The notes beneath the pieces are model-generated. The model ran no database searches, had not been told where the DNA came from, and worked only from the letters and a program-made list of their open reading frames with translations. Below, piece after piece: positions 19,623 through 29,203 of a stretch of DNA of 64,000 bases. Source of the stretch: Cafeteria roenbergensis (lineage: Eukaryota > Sar > Bigyra > Bicosoecida > Cafeteriaceae); the NCBI GenBank assembly GCA_008330645.1, contig VLTN01000076.1, positions 1-64,000 on the forward strand, read 5' to 3'. The position numbers and the translations under genes were made by a program. The stretch's first letter is position 1. Every line of letters begins with the position of its first letter.

Positions 19623-22600
19623 ATGGGTCCAGCGAAGGGCGCAGGAGGCGCGGGGATGAGCTCGCCCGCAGCCCAATCTGTTGCGCTGCCGCGCCTTCCC
19701 GAGACGCCCGCGCACCGCACGCTGGCTGACGGCTCGATGGTCGTCACCAAGTCCATTGAGAGCGTTGTGGAGGCGTTGCCCTCGATCAAGGGAACCAGCA
19801 CCGTCGTGGGAATGGCCCTGAAACGCGTGGACGTGCGCCGCCAGGAGCAACTCGAACACTGGAAGGGCCGGGTGCGCGAGGCAGCCAGCGCCCTCACCCG
19901 CAAGGGCGACGCCGAGCTCAACCGTGCCGAAATGGCCATGCGCGAAACCTTTGTGGCCGTGGAGAAGCAGTACGCAGCAGCCTCTGCGGCGCAAGTGCTG
20001 GAAGCAGACTTGATCGATGTCGGCCGCGAGACCAAGTCAAGTCTGGCACGGCTCGAGGACCTAGGCGGTCGCATTGAGCGCATGCGTCGGGGGCTGTGGG
20101 AAGCCGAGGCCGCTCCCCCAGGCACGACCGGGCCCGGACACAAGAGGCCGCCGCCCAAGACCACGCAGGACATGCTCGAAGAAGAGCTCGCTGAGCTTGC
20201 CGCCCCCCCCGACAGCAACATTCTCACAGATGTGCTGCCCGGGATGCTCGATGCCCACCTCAAGGCCCACGGTGGCAGGCCGGCCCAGGGCCTGAGGCCG
20301 GCTTCACAAGCAACGCCCAAGCGGAGCGCCGGCGTGCCCCGCGCTGGGGCTGGGGCTGGCGGGGCGCCTGCTGAAGGGCGGCCGCAGTCGGACGCAAGCG
20401 GAGACGTCAGCGCTGCTGAGCTCAGCGAGGCGGACGACGAAGAGCCGGGTCTCCCGGACGGCATCACGCAGGCTCAAGTCGCTGCTGGCTCCAGGCTGCC
20501 GTTTTCAACGAGACGGCGATACTGGGAAGCCCGGTCGCAGGAGCGGGACCCGTTCTCTCTCTCCCTGGTGCCACCTGCTCGCATGCAAGCCGCAGCGACG
20601 CGGTCTCGAAACGTGAAGCTCGCTGCATGGGCCAGGTGGCGGGAGGCAAGCTTGTTCAACGCCGTCCCTGCCAAGAACGCGCTACCGCCTGGAGCGCCAT
20701 CGCGGCTCGTTGCATCCGCGGTCGCGCCGGGGTCGGTCCCCCTGCGCTGGACGGCACCGGGCTTTGACGGCGGCGCCCCGATCATCGACTTCGAGATCAA
20801 GTTTCGGCCGCGGCGGCGCGTCATGCAGGGTCGGCGGTCGGTGATTCAGCTGGGCGAGTGGGTGCACCAGCGCACCAGCCGATGGCTGTTTGCGGCGCCA
20901 ATCGCGTTCAACGGGTTCGACTTGCGAATCGACGAGGCGTCTGTCGGGCTGGTGGGTCTTCAGGTCCGGGCAATCAACGCCCTCGGGCCATCCGAATGGA
21001 GCACGCCTTTGGAAGGAGTGACGACGGCCGCGCCAGTCCCCCCCTCGCCGCCCTTGCATTTGCGGCACGTCTGCTCTACATCGTCGTCGTTCACGCTGAA
21101 ATGGGAGTCGCCGATGCACTCCGGAGGTCGGCCGCTCGGCACCGCCAGAGTGCGGTTCGTGGAGGACGTGCCGGACTGGTCTGCCATCGTTGCCACGGGC
21201 AACCCCAGCGCCACGGCGCCGAAGCAGCACGACCTGACAATCGCCTGGGCGCTGGAGCACACTGTGCACGGCCTCAAGCACGGCACCGTGTTCAGGGACG
21301 TGTGCGTTCAGGCCATCTCGGACCAGGGGGACGAGAGTTTCGCCTCCAACGTGCTGGCTGGCGTCGTGACGTTGCAGGCCTCCAAGGTTGAGCAGCTGCG
21401 GTGGCAGCTGGCCGAGGCTGGTGCAGCTGAGACCGACCCGGTGGACTTCATGTACCAGGGGTTCCACCAGCGGGTGGAGAAGCGCCAGCTCCTGCGCACG
21501 CTGCAGAGAGACTTGGACGCGGCGCTGGCGCAGGAGCAGGAGCAGGGGCAGGAGCAGGAGCAGCCGGCGGCGGCCGCGGCGCGTGGCGCGGGAATCGCGA
21601 GCGGCAGGCGGAGGTCCGTGGCCCGGGCCGGCGAGCGCACGGCTGACCTGATCGGCATCGACCCTCGCGATTTGCGAGACGTTGATGCCAGCCTGCCTGT
21701 CGAAATGCGGCGGCCGACCCGCATTCGCCGCAAGCAGTTTCGGACCAAGATCGAGTCGCTTCGCGTGCAGATCGATGAAGCAGACGCAGAGGCAAAGGAG
21801 ATGCGCAACCGGCAAGGTCGCGTCCGCTTCGCGCTGGATTCCGACACCGCGAGGTTTCGCAACCTCAAGGCGGAGCAGGTGCTGCTGGCTGAGTTCAAAG
21901 GCCCGCACATCGACAGCAGCATCATGCACGGGAAGACGTTCAGGCACAAGACAGAGGACCTCCGCGCCGCGGTTCAGAGTGAGCTTCAAGCGACACGAGA
22001 GGCCATTTCCTCAGGCAAGCAGGTCATCCTCGAAGCGGTGGAACGCGAAAACCATGCAAAGCAGAGGCTGCAGAAGCTGCAGGACGAGCTTCGTGCGCGA
22101 ATCGCGGCCCAGCACGCGTTCGAGAAGCACATCAACGCCCTAGGAGCTCGAGCAGACATTCTTAGCAGGGAGGCTGCTGCGTTTGGTGCACGGATCTTCG
22201 ATCGTTGGCGCGCGTTCGTCGCCAAACGGAAAAAGGCGCGCAGCGTCCTCCGCTTCATGGTCAATCAGGCCCTGCGCGGCATGCTTTCCCGAGGGATGGA
22301 AAAGTGGAAGAGCTCCACATTCAAGGACCGTTTCGCGTCGGCCAGGCGCCGCGAGAGCGAGGAGCTGGAGAGGGCCGACCCGGAGGCCCCGCTGATCATT
22401 GGGCGCGGGGGCAGGCTGCTGCGGGGCGTGCAACAGACTCGAGAGCTGGCCATGTCCGACTTGAAGCAGATGCTGGGCGAGCTGCAGGCCATCAAGATCA
22501 GCACAGACCTCGCCGGCGCGACGCGGGAGCAGCGGGAGCGGCTCTTCGGTGCGGCGAAGCCGCGGAGCGACACCGCGTCGGCGGTTGCAGCGCTTGAGAA

Positions 22601-25367
22601 GGCGCACTTGAGAGCAAAGCACCGCGCCGGGATGAGGAGGGCTGCTGCAAAGGCAGCAATGGCAGAAGGCCATGTTGCTAGCGCGAGCATTTCGAGCGTG
22701 CCAGAAGGCGAGGAAGAAGAGGACGAGGAGCACCCCAGGGCGGACGCCGCCGCCCTGGCGGCAGGCCCGCACGATGCCAGCTTTGCGCTGGAGGCCGTCA
22801 ACCCCAGGCTTGGGGAGCAGGTCGAGACGCTTCTGCGGCAGTCCGAGGCTCTCGTTCCGATAAACGACTTCCGCCTCGGGCTCGGCGAAGGAGCGCCGGA
22901 GGGCGCGCTGGTTGATCTCGCGTCTCTGGACAAAGCCGAGGCCCGGCTGAGACGGGTGGAGTTTGCGCTTCGAGAGCAAGGCCTGGCGGCTCCGCTTGCG
23001 CGCACCTACCGCGCGCTGACGTGGCTGTATCGCGCTCGAGGCCGGCACGACCTTGCAGTCGTCCATGCGGAGCGCTGGCAACTGGCAGCCGCGGAGGCCG
23101 GCCTGTCGGACTCAGAGGTTGACGCTCGCGAGGCATGGGCAAATGCCCTCAGGCGGTGGGGGCACCTGGGTGATGCGGCGACCAGGATGGAACGAGTGCT
23201 GCAGGACCGGGAACTGCAAGGCGACGAAATCGGGATGATCCGGGCAATGCGAGAGCTTGCGGAGATGTACTTGATCCTGGAGCGCCTTCCGGACCACCGC
23301 GAGCTCATCGGGCGCGCAAACAAGCTCGAGACGGCGCGTGAGGCGCGAGTTGCCAGCTCGTTCCAAAGACTGTCCGAGCTGGAATCCCGCGTTCTGAGGT
23401 CCGTCATGAAAGAACGGTCGACTGTCGTTCTGGAGGCAACGTCTCCGCTGATGCCTGCGCTCAGAGTTCAGCAGCAGGTCTTGGAGGGTGCCAGAAGCAC
23501 GCTCTTCACGCTGCTGAAAACTGCCGAGGAGTTTCGGCTTCAACGGGCAGACCAAATGAGGCTGGCGGAGCAGCGCATGGCGCAGGCCGAGAAAACGACC
23601 GGCCCGGTCCTCAGTGTGGCCACACTCGACGACCAGGCAAGGGCAGAAGCTGTTGGCGCGGAGGCCGACGTTCGGCCGCCCTCCAGGTCCGGGCTGGGCG
23701 GGCAGATGGTGGCCCGCGAAACGCTGATCAAGACCCTCACCGAGGAGCTCGAGCAGACTTCGGCCGACGTGGACGAGGCGGACGCCACGCTCAGGCGGCT
23801 GCGGATTCGCATCTCCAATTGCGAAGACAACCTTGCAGATGTGCGCGGGCAAATGGCATCAGAGCAGAGCCAGCTGGTCAAGCAAGTCTACGGAAGCGGC
23901 ATGCTCCGATGCGCGGCGTTCAATGAGGGCAACTTCGCTGCCAACGACGTCCTGGGCAACTCGTTGGGGAGCGTCGCGAAACTCGTCGCAGCGGTGGACA
24001 AGGTCGTCATGGGCTTCTCGCTGGCGGACGGGGTCTGCACCAACGGGTACGCCGGCGACTCTGGCGCCAGTGCCCACGGCCCCGGAGCTGGCCACAGCTC
24101 GCGGATCGTCTCCATCGCGTTTCGCGGTCGAATCATTGTGACAGGCTCAGCCGACACGACAGTCCGGGTCTGGGACGTCGATGTGCAACCCCTGGGCCGC
24201 TCCGCTGCGATGATGGCCGATGCGGCCACCGCGGGTGGCAAAGTCGCAGGCCTTGAGGAAGACGAGGACGAGACCGTGAGGCGGGCACTGCGGAAAGCCT
24301 TTGGCCCGTCCACAGGCATTCCGGCGCACACGCTGCCGCGGTTCCCGAGGGACCACAAGCACTCCACCTATGCCAGCTCCATGAAGGCTGCAGGGTGCGT
24401 CATGCTCCTTGAGGGCCACGCTGGGGCCGTGTGGAGCGTGGCCGTGAACGAGTCGGTCATCGTCACCGGCGGGGCGGACAAGACAGTGATCATTTGGAGG
24501 AGGCACGACGGCAAGATGCTGCGGCACCTCCGCGGGCACGCGGCGACGGTGCGAACGATTTCGCTCGAGTCGCATGCGTTCGTCAGCGGCTCAGTCGAAG
24601 GCGAGCTGCGGTTTTGGGAGTACAGCGCGGAGGGGGCGAACCCTGCGGCAGTCGTCCGCCTTCGCCAGCGGCTGATCGGTCACACTTGCTCGGTCACGGT
24701 GACCAGCATGGCAGGCGACGACGTGGTGAGCGGAGGCGCAGACGGCGCTGTGCTGGTGTGGAGCCCAGACTCCCGCGATCCGTCGCACAGGTACGAGCTG
24801 CACAAAGGGCCCGTCACTGCCATGCAGTTTGATGCAGTCAAGCTCGTCACCGCGGGAGCTGACTTGTGCGTCAAGGTCTCGGACATTTTGTCGGGCCAGG
24901 TCCTCCAGCAGTTCGAGAATGCTCACGCGACTCCGGTCATCGCTCTCCAGTTCGATGTCGACCACCTGGTCACAGCAGCGGCGGGGCGCGACGTCAAGGT
25001 CTGGGACTGGGAGAGCACAAACCCGAGGCCCGTCGTGCGCGAACACATCCTTCGCCCAGGCGAGACGATTGTGAGCGTCGCAAAGGCTAACAACGTCACG
25101 ATCCAAAAGCTCATGGAGTGGAACGGCATGAGCCGCCTCACGGGCTTCTACCAGGGCCAGCGGATCCTTGTGACGCCCCCGGCCTCGCACCATGCTGCAG
25201 CAGCGGCATCCGCAGCGGCGGCAGCGGCAGCCGCAGCGCACAGCAAGTACGGCGACCACGGCGCGGCCAAGCGCGGCCTGTCAACCAAGCGAAGGCTCCC
25301 CCGGCGTGTAAAGGCCCTCAAGGACCACGGAGCGGCGTCGGCCGCCGCTGCAGCGCCAACCTCCTGA
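19623..25367 (+). CDS. Giant FN3 / coiled-coil / WD40 / LysM protein
   Basis: An intronless frame of 1,914 codons from the ATG at 19623. Domains in order: an N-terminal helical segment (to about residue 230); two fibronectin-III-like domains (about 358-470 and 470-585; ASAVAPGSVPLRWTAPGFDGG...VRAINALGPSEWS is typical); long coiled coils (about 585-1060); TPR-like helices (about 1093-1236); another coiled coil. A WD40 propeller follows (about 1490-1797) with repeats such as IIVTGSADTTVRVWDV, VIVTGGADKTVIIW and VVSGGADGAVLVW. Last is a LysM domain (about 1808-1850; LRPGETIVSVAKANNVTIQKL then YQGQRILV). The tail is Ala-rich then basic. There is no signal peptide, so it is probably intracellular; a cytoskeletal or ciliary scaffold role is only a guess. 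I do not know a named orthologue. Confidence 0.85.
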   Translation: MGPAKGAGGAGMSSPAAQSVALPRLPETPAHRTLADGSMVVTKSIESVVEALPSIKGTSTVVGMALKRVDVRRQEQLEHWKGRVREAASALTRKGDAELNRAEMAMRETFVAVEKQYAAASAAQVLEADLIDVGRETKSSLARLEDLGGRIERMRRGLWEAEAAPPGTTGPGHKRPPPKTTQDMLEEELAELAAPPDSNILTDVLPGMLDAHLKAHGGRPAQGLRPASQATPKRSAGVPRAGAGAGGAPAEGRPQSDASGDVSAAELSEADDEEPGLPDGITQAQVAAGSRLPFSTRRRYWEARSQERDPFSLSLVPPARMQAAATRSRNVKLAAWARWREASLFNAVPAKNALPPGAPSRLVASAVAPGSVPLRWTAPGFDGGAPIIDFEIKFRPRRRVMQGRRSVIQLGEWVHQRTSRWLFAAPIAFNGFDLRIDEASVGLVGLQVRAINALGPSEWSTPLEGVTTAAPVPPSPPLHLRHVCSTSSSFTLKWESPMHSGGRPLGTARVRFVEDVPDWSAIVATGNPSATAPKQHDLTIAWALEHTVHGLKHGTVFRDVCVQAISDQGDESFASNVLAGVVTLQASKVEQLRWQLAEAGAAETDPVDFMYQGFHQRVEKRQLLRTLQRDLDAALAQEQEQGQEQEQPAAAAARGAGIASGRRRSVARAGERTADLIGIDPRDLRDVDASLPVEMRRPTRIRRKQFRTKIESLRVQIDEADAEAKEMRNRQGRVRFALDSDTARFRNLKAEQVLLAEFKGPHIDSSIMHGKTFRHKTEDLRAAVQSELQATREAISSGKQVILEAVERENHAKQRLQKLQDELRARIAAQHAFEKHINALGARADILSREAAAFGARIFDRWRAFVAKRKKARSVLRFMVNQALRGMLSRGMEKWKSSTFKDRFASARRRESEELERADPEAPLIIGRGGRLLRGVQQTRELAMSDLKQMLGELQAIKISTDLAGATREQRERLFGAAKPRSDTASAVAALEKAHLRAKHRAGMRRAAAKAAMAEGHVASASISSVPEGEEEEDEEHPRADAAALAAGPHDASFALEAVNPRLGEQVETLLRQSEALVPINDFRLGLGEGAPEGALVDLASLDKAEARLRRVEFALREQGLAAPLARTYRALTWLYRARGRHDLAVVHAERWQLAAAEAGLSDSEVDAREAWANALRRWGHLGDAATRMERVLQDRELQGDEIGMIRAMRELAEMYLILERLPDHRELIGRANKLETAREARVASSFQRLSELESRVLRSVMKERSTVVLEATSPLMPALRVQQQVLEGARSTLFTLLKTAEEFRLQRADQMRLAEQRMAQAEKTTGPVLSVATLDDQARAEAVGAEADVRPPSRSGLGGQMVARETLIKTLTEELEQTSADVDEADATLRRLRIRISNCEDNLADVRGQMASEQSQLVKQVYGSGMLRCAAFNEGNFAANDVLGNSLGSVAKLVAAVDKVVMGFSLADGVCTNGYAGDSGASAHGPGAGHSSRIVSIAFRGRIIVTGSADTTVRVWDVDVQPLGRSAAMMADAATAGGKVAGLEEDEDETVRRALRKAFGPSTGIPAHTLPRFPRDHKHSTYASSMKAAGCVMLLEGHAGAVWSVAVNESVIVTGGADKTVIIWRRHDGKMLRHLRGHAATVRTISLESHAFVSGSVEGELRFWEYSAEGANPAAVVRLRQRLIGHTCSVTVTSMAGDDVVSGGADGAVLVWSPDSRDPSHRYELHKGPVTAMQFDAVKLVTAGADLCVKVSDILSGQVLQQFENAHATPVIALQFDVDHLVTAAAGRDVKVWDWESTNPRPVVREHILRPGETIVSVAKANNVTIQKLMEWNGMSRLTGFYQGQRILVTPPASHHAAAAASAAAAAAAAAHSKYGDHGAAKRGLSTKRRLPRRVKALKDHGAASAAAAAPTS

Positions 25368-25497
25368 CGAAGGGCCGCGTGCTCATCGCGCGTCACGGGT
25401 GTGTGTTTGTGTGCGGGTGTGTCTGAGCTTGTGCGCGATGGGTCCCGCAGTGCCAAGCACAGCCAAGACGCTGCTGATTCGAGCGAGTCGCAGGCCG

Positions 25498-28400
25498 TCA
25501 CTGCTTGCCGATGCCAGCCTCGGGATCCGTGTCCGAGGCTTGCCACGCAACCTGGTACTGCTCCGGGATGAGCGCAGTGCGCACCCAGCGGTAGGCGAGC
25601 TGCTCCGACGTGCCGTTTGCAAGCTGCTTCGCAACGGCGGCCGAGCACATGTCGCACTCGCGCAGCCGCCGTGCTGCCTCCTCGCCCAGCTCCTTTGCCG
25701 CCTCGCCGTCCTGGGCGTCCTTGGCAAGGTAACCGGACAAGTCGCCAAAGCCGCCTCCGTGGGGCCGGCGGGCGCACCGCTGGCATGCCGGCAAGTCGTC
25801 CTCCGTGAACCGGCTGATGCCCCTGGCTCCCATCGGCTGCGAGCCGGATGGGTCCCCGCCAAGCTGCGGCATGCCCGATCGCGCGCGGGCGGTGGTCCCC
25901 GGCGGCGCACCCTTGGCCTCCCTCACGATGTCACCGGTTGCGGCGGATACAGCGCCTGCCAGCTGCGAGGAGAGCGCTCTGACCGCAAAGGACTCCGTGT
26001 CGCGGAGCACAGCCGTCGTCGCCGCGCCCACCAGACCCGTCGACACTGCGTACCCGATCCCGGCAGTGGCCGCAAGGCTGGTGCCCATGGCTGCCTGCTC
26101 CATGGCTGCTGGGATGGCCTCGCCCTCCATCGCAGGCCAGGTGAAGGCCAGCGCATCTGAGACCAGATCCTCCGTCAGCGCGAGCGAGGCGACGGAAATG
26201 ACGATCTTGGAGGCGTCGGTCTTGAGCTCCTGCGTCAGCGCCTTTTCGGCCTCGCCCATCTCGGCGTAGTCATCGCCAGCCGTGTGCTCCAGAATCATCT
26301 TCATCGTTACCTGGGGCTCCGCGCCCGATGTCCCAAACGCCTCAGCGGCGGCGCGCTCCAGCGCTCCCAGCTCCGCGAAGGCCCTGCCGGCTGAAACCGC
26401 GGCCGCGCGCACGGCTGCCCCGCTCACGTGGACCGCCGAGTCCTCTGCCGTCGAGAGGTGCCGCTCCAGCGCGCGGGACCGCGCCCTGAACCGATCTGCG
26501 CTCCTGGTGGTGGCGTCCACGGCGGACCACACCTCGACAAAGGAGGGACCGGTCGTGACGGCGTCCAGCGGGTCGGGCCGCACCGGGCGGTGTCTGCGTG
26601 CGGCGCCGTGGGCGGCGGCGCCGGTTGAGCGGCCTCGCTCGGCGGCGGCAGTGGCGGCAGTGGAGGAGGAGGCAGGGTTGCTCGTGCTCCAGCCGCCGCC
26701 GGCGGCGGCGCCGTCCACCTCGCGCGGCACGGCCGCCTCCTGCAAAAACACGTCAAACGCGTCAGCGGTTTCACGCAGCGACTCAAGGGACATCGGCCTT
26801 TGCCCCGTGACGCCGGCGCTTCCGTCAACCGCCACAGCGGGGTCGCTCCCGGCGCTCGTCCCGCCGGCGCGCTGGCTTGCAGTCTCATCTGCCGCAGCCC
26901 CGGCCGGAGCAGAGGCGACCCTGCCGTTGGCGCGAGCAATGGCCGCGGGCAGAGCCGCCGCCGCCCTGATGGAGGCCAGCGCGGATCGCGCCGCCGCCTC
27001 GCTGAGACCCTCCGCGGCTCGCTCCCGCAGGTCGAGCTCCAGCCCCTCCGACGCCTCTGACACCGCCCTGGCCGCCCCGCGCAGAGCCAGCGCCACGTCC
27101 ACAAGCAGCGGCCGGCCGGAGCGCAGGCCCATCGGCCCGGCAGACCCCGCAACGGCGTCGCCCCGGTGACGCGCGGCGTGCGCGTCGTGCAGAGCCGACA
27201 GCTCCTCCAGCAGGCTGGACGCGTCCACGGCCTCCGCCCCCGAGCCGGACCACGGGGGCGACGCGCCCTCCTCCTCCTCCGCGAGCTCCTCGGCGGAACG
27301 GGCCTGCGTGGCCTCCGTGTCGTCGCGCCGCACGCTGTCGTACCAGCCAGTCGGGCCGCCGGCGCCATCGGCTGCGTCCGCGGCGGCGGGCGGCTGCTGC
27401 GGCGCCGGCTGCACGCTCTCCGCGGCGGCGGCCGCAGCCCGGCCAACGTCTCCCAGCGCGTCCTCACGGGGGCGCGGCAAGTGCCTCTCCGGCGGCGGGG
27501 GCGCCTCACCAGTCTGCTGCGCTGCGCGAATGGCGGCGCGCGCGCTGTCGTCGGCCACCTGGTCCAGCGCCTCGGCGGCCCGCACCACGGTGGCGGCCTG
27601 CTCCTCCGCGCGGCTCTGCACCTGGGCCGCGCGGGCGGCCACCGAGGCGAGGTGAGCCCTGGTGGTGGCAGGCACGGCGGGGCTCTGCGCCGCCGCCACG
27701 ACCGCGGACGCTGCCTTGGCTGCCTTGGCGGAGGCGTCTGCGAGCGCCTTGAGGCGGGTGGAGGACTTGGCGGCCCGAACGGCGGCCTCAGCTGCCTGCA
27801 CGGACCCGGCCGCCGCCGCTCCAGCGGCAGTGACGTTGTCCTTGGCCTCGCCGTCGTCGGGCGGCAGCGGCGCCGCCTGGTCCTCGGGGAAGAGCGGGGC
27901 GGGGAGCTGGGGCATCGGGGGCCGCGGGAGGTCGTCGAGGGCGTTCCCGATTGCCCCCTTCATCGCCTTGGCCATGGCCGCCGCAGCCCGGGCCTGCGCA
28001 GCTGCTGCCGCCATGGACGCCTTGGCGGCCCGCATGCCGGCGATGACCTTGGCGCGGGCCGCCATGGCGGCAGCCTTGAGCGCTGCCTTGGCCGCTAGCA
28101 TCTGCGCCTTGACCACGTTCATGACCGCGATGGCTTGCAGCCGCGACTGCAGCATGTTCGCCTCCGCTGCCCGCTTCGACGCCAGCAGGACGGCGTCCGC
28201 CTGCGCCTTGGCCAGGTTGGCCTGCATGATGGCGTTGCGGGCCGCGTTGTAAGCCATCATCTTCAGCTGCGCCGCCATCGCGAACGCCATCTGCAGAGCA
28301 CCGATGATCATATCCAGCAGATCGATGATCATGAAATATATGGAGAGCGGGGTGGGCCCCGCGAACTCGGACACCAGGAACTCGTTGATGCGCGCCGGCA

Positions 28401-29010
28401 CAAGGGACCCGGCGTAGTTGCCCATCTTCTGGACGAAGTCCATGATCGACGGCCCCAGCATGCCGTTGACGATGGGCTTGATGAACATGTCGGGGCCGAG
28501 CCCCATTCCGGCCCCAGCCGCGCCGCTCGCAGCCGCGGCCGCGCGGGCCCACATCCCGCTGCGGTCCTGCACCGATGCGAAGGAGGACACGTCCACGAAG
28601 GCCAGCGCGTCTTTCCCCGGGGCGGCGTTGCGCTCGCGGAGGCCCGCGCCGCTGGCGGCGTCGAGTCCCCCGTGGCCGTTGCCGCCGCGCCCGTCGGACG
28701 ACCGGCCCTCGGCCGCCGATAGCACGCTCAGACCCGACCGGCGCGCGCCCTCGTCCAGGCCCCGGCTGAGCCCGTCGCGCAGCGCGCGGTTGCTGAGCAT
28801 GCGGGACAGGCCGGGCGGGCGCGATGTCGCCTCGTCCGCTGAGGGGTCCATCACCGCCCCTCCGTTCCGAGCATAGCCTGCCCGAGTGTGCGTCGCCGCT
28901 GCCGCGCACACGCGGGCAGGGCCGATGCGGCCCGGGGTGCTCGCCACGAACAGGAGCGCGGCCGCCGCCCAGAAGGCGGCCACGCGCGCAGCGAGGGGCG
29001 CTGGCGCCAT
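25498..29010 (-). CDS. Secreted alanine-rich protein of unknown function
   Basis: An open frame of 1,170 residues from the ATG at 29010. It was chosen over the upstream in-frame start at 29361 because it opens with a clear signal peptide (MAPAPLAARVAAFWAAAALL then FVAS) and because 29361 would overlap Rpn5 exon 1 on the other strand. A hydrophobic helical region at about residues 220-270 (YFMIIDLLDMIIGALQMAFA) is followed by a long Ala/Met/Lys helical stretch (about 270-370), then disordered Ala/Ser/Pro sequence. A more conserved-looking C-terminal part has two Cys pairs, CQRC and CDMC, spaced like a possible metal or disulfide site. No family recognised. It sits head-to-head with the Rpn5 gene and tail-to-tail with the FN3/WD40 gene (130 bp apart, GT-rich at 25399-25430). 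Confidence 0.7.
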   Translation of the reverse strand: MAPAPLAARVAAFWAAAALLFVASTPGRIGPARVCAAAATHTRAGYARNGGAVMDPSADEATSRPPGLSRMLSNRALRDGLSRGLDEGARRSGLSVLSAAEGRSSDGRGGNGHGGLDAASGAGLRERNAAPGKDALAFVDVSSFASVQDRSGMWARAAAAASGAAGAGMGLGPDMFIKPIVNGMLGPSIMDFVQKMGNYAGSLVPARINEFLVSEFAGPTPLSIYFMIIDLLDMIIGALQMAFAMAAQLKMMAYNAARNAIMQANLAKAQADAVLLASKRAAEANMLQSRLQAIAVMNVVKAQMLAAKAALKAAAMAARAKVIAGMRAAKASMAAAAAQARAAAAMAKAMKGAIGNALDDLPRPPMPQLPAPLFPEDQAAPLPPDDGEAKDNVTAAGAAAAGSVQAAEAAVRAAKSSTRLKALADASAKAAKAASAVVAAAQSPAVPATTRAHLASVAARAAQVQSRAEEQAATVVRAAEALDQVADDSARAAIRAAQQTGEAPPPPERHLPRPREDALGDVGRAAAAAAESVQPAPQQPPAAADAADGAGGPTGWYDSVRRDDTEATQARSAEELAEEEEGASPPWSGSGAEAVDASSLLEELSALHDAHAARHRGDAVAGSAGPMGLRSGRPLLVDVALALRGAARAVSEASEGLELDLRERAAEGLSEAAARSALASIRAAAALPAAIARANGRVASAPAGAAADETASQRAGGTSAGSDPAVAVDGSAGVTGQRPMSLESLRETADAFDVFLQEAAVPREVDGAAAGGGWSTSNPASSSTAATAAAERGRSTGAAAHGAARRHRPVRPDPLDAVTTGPSFVEVWSAVDATTRSADRFRARSRALERHLSTAEDSAVHVSGAAVRAAAVSAGRAFAELGALERAAAEAFGTSGAEPQVTMKMILEHTAGDDYAEMGEAEKALTQELKTDASKIVISVASLALTEDLVSDALAFTWPAMEGEAIPAAMEQAAMGTSLAATAGIGYAVSTGLVGAATTAVLRDTESFAVRALSSQLAGAVSAATGDIVREAKGAPPGTTARARSGMPQLGGDPSGSQPMGARGISRFTEDDLPACQRCARRPHGGGFGDLSGYLAKDAQDGEAAKELGEEAARRLRECDMCSAAVAKQLANGTSEQLAYRWVRTALIPEQYQVAWQASDTDPEAGIGKQ

Positions 29011-29203
29011 CGTCTGGCCGACGCGCCTCGCGCGGTCGGGTGGCGTCCTTGGCCCCGCGGGCGGCCCGGACTGCCTGCGCGGCGCTGGGCGTGCGGCGCG
29101 CGCGGCTGCGGTGGCGGCAGAGCACTGCCGAGCGGCCGCCGACGGCTCTGCAGGGGCCGGCGGGCAGCGCCGTTCGCCTGCGAACACGCCCCTCCCGGCA
29201 GCC
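29011..29203. promoter_or_regulatory. Short bidirectional promoter region
   Basis: Only 193 bp separate the start codons of the secreted alanine-rich protein (minus) and Rpn5 (plus), so both promoters and both 5' leaders must share this interval. No TATA box is visible. Confidence 0.55.
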
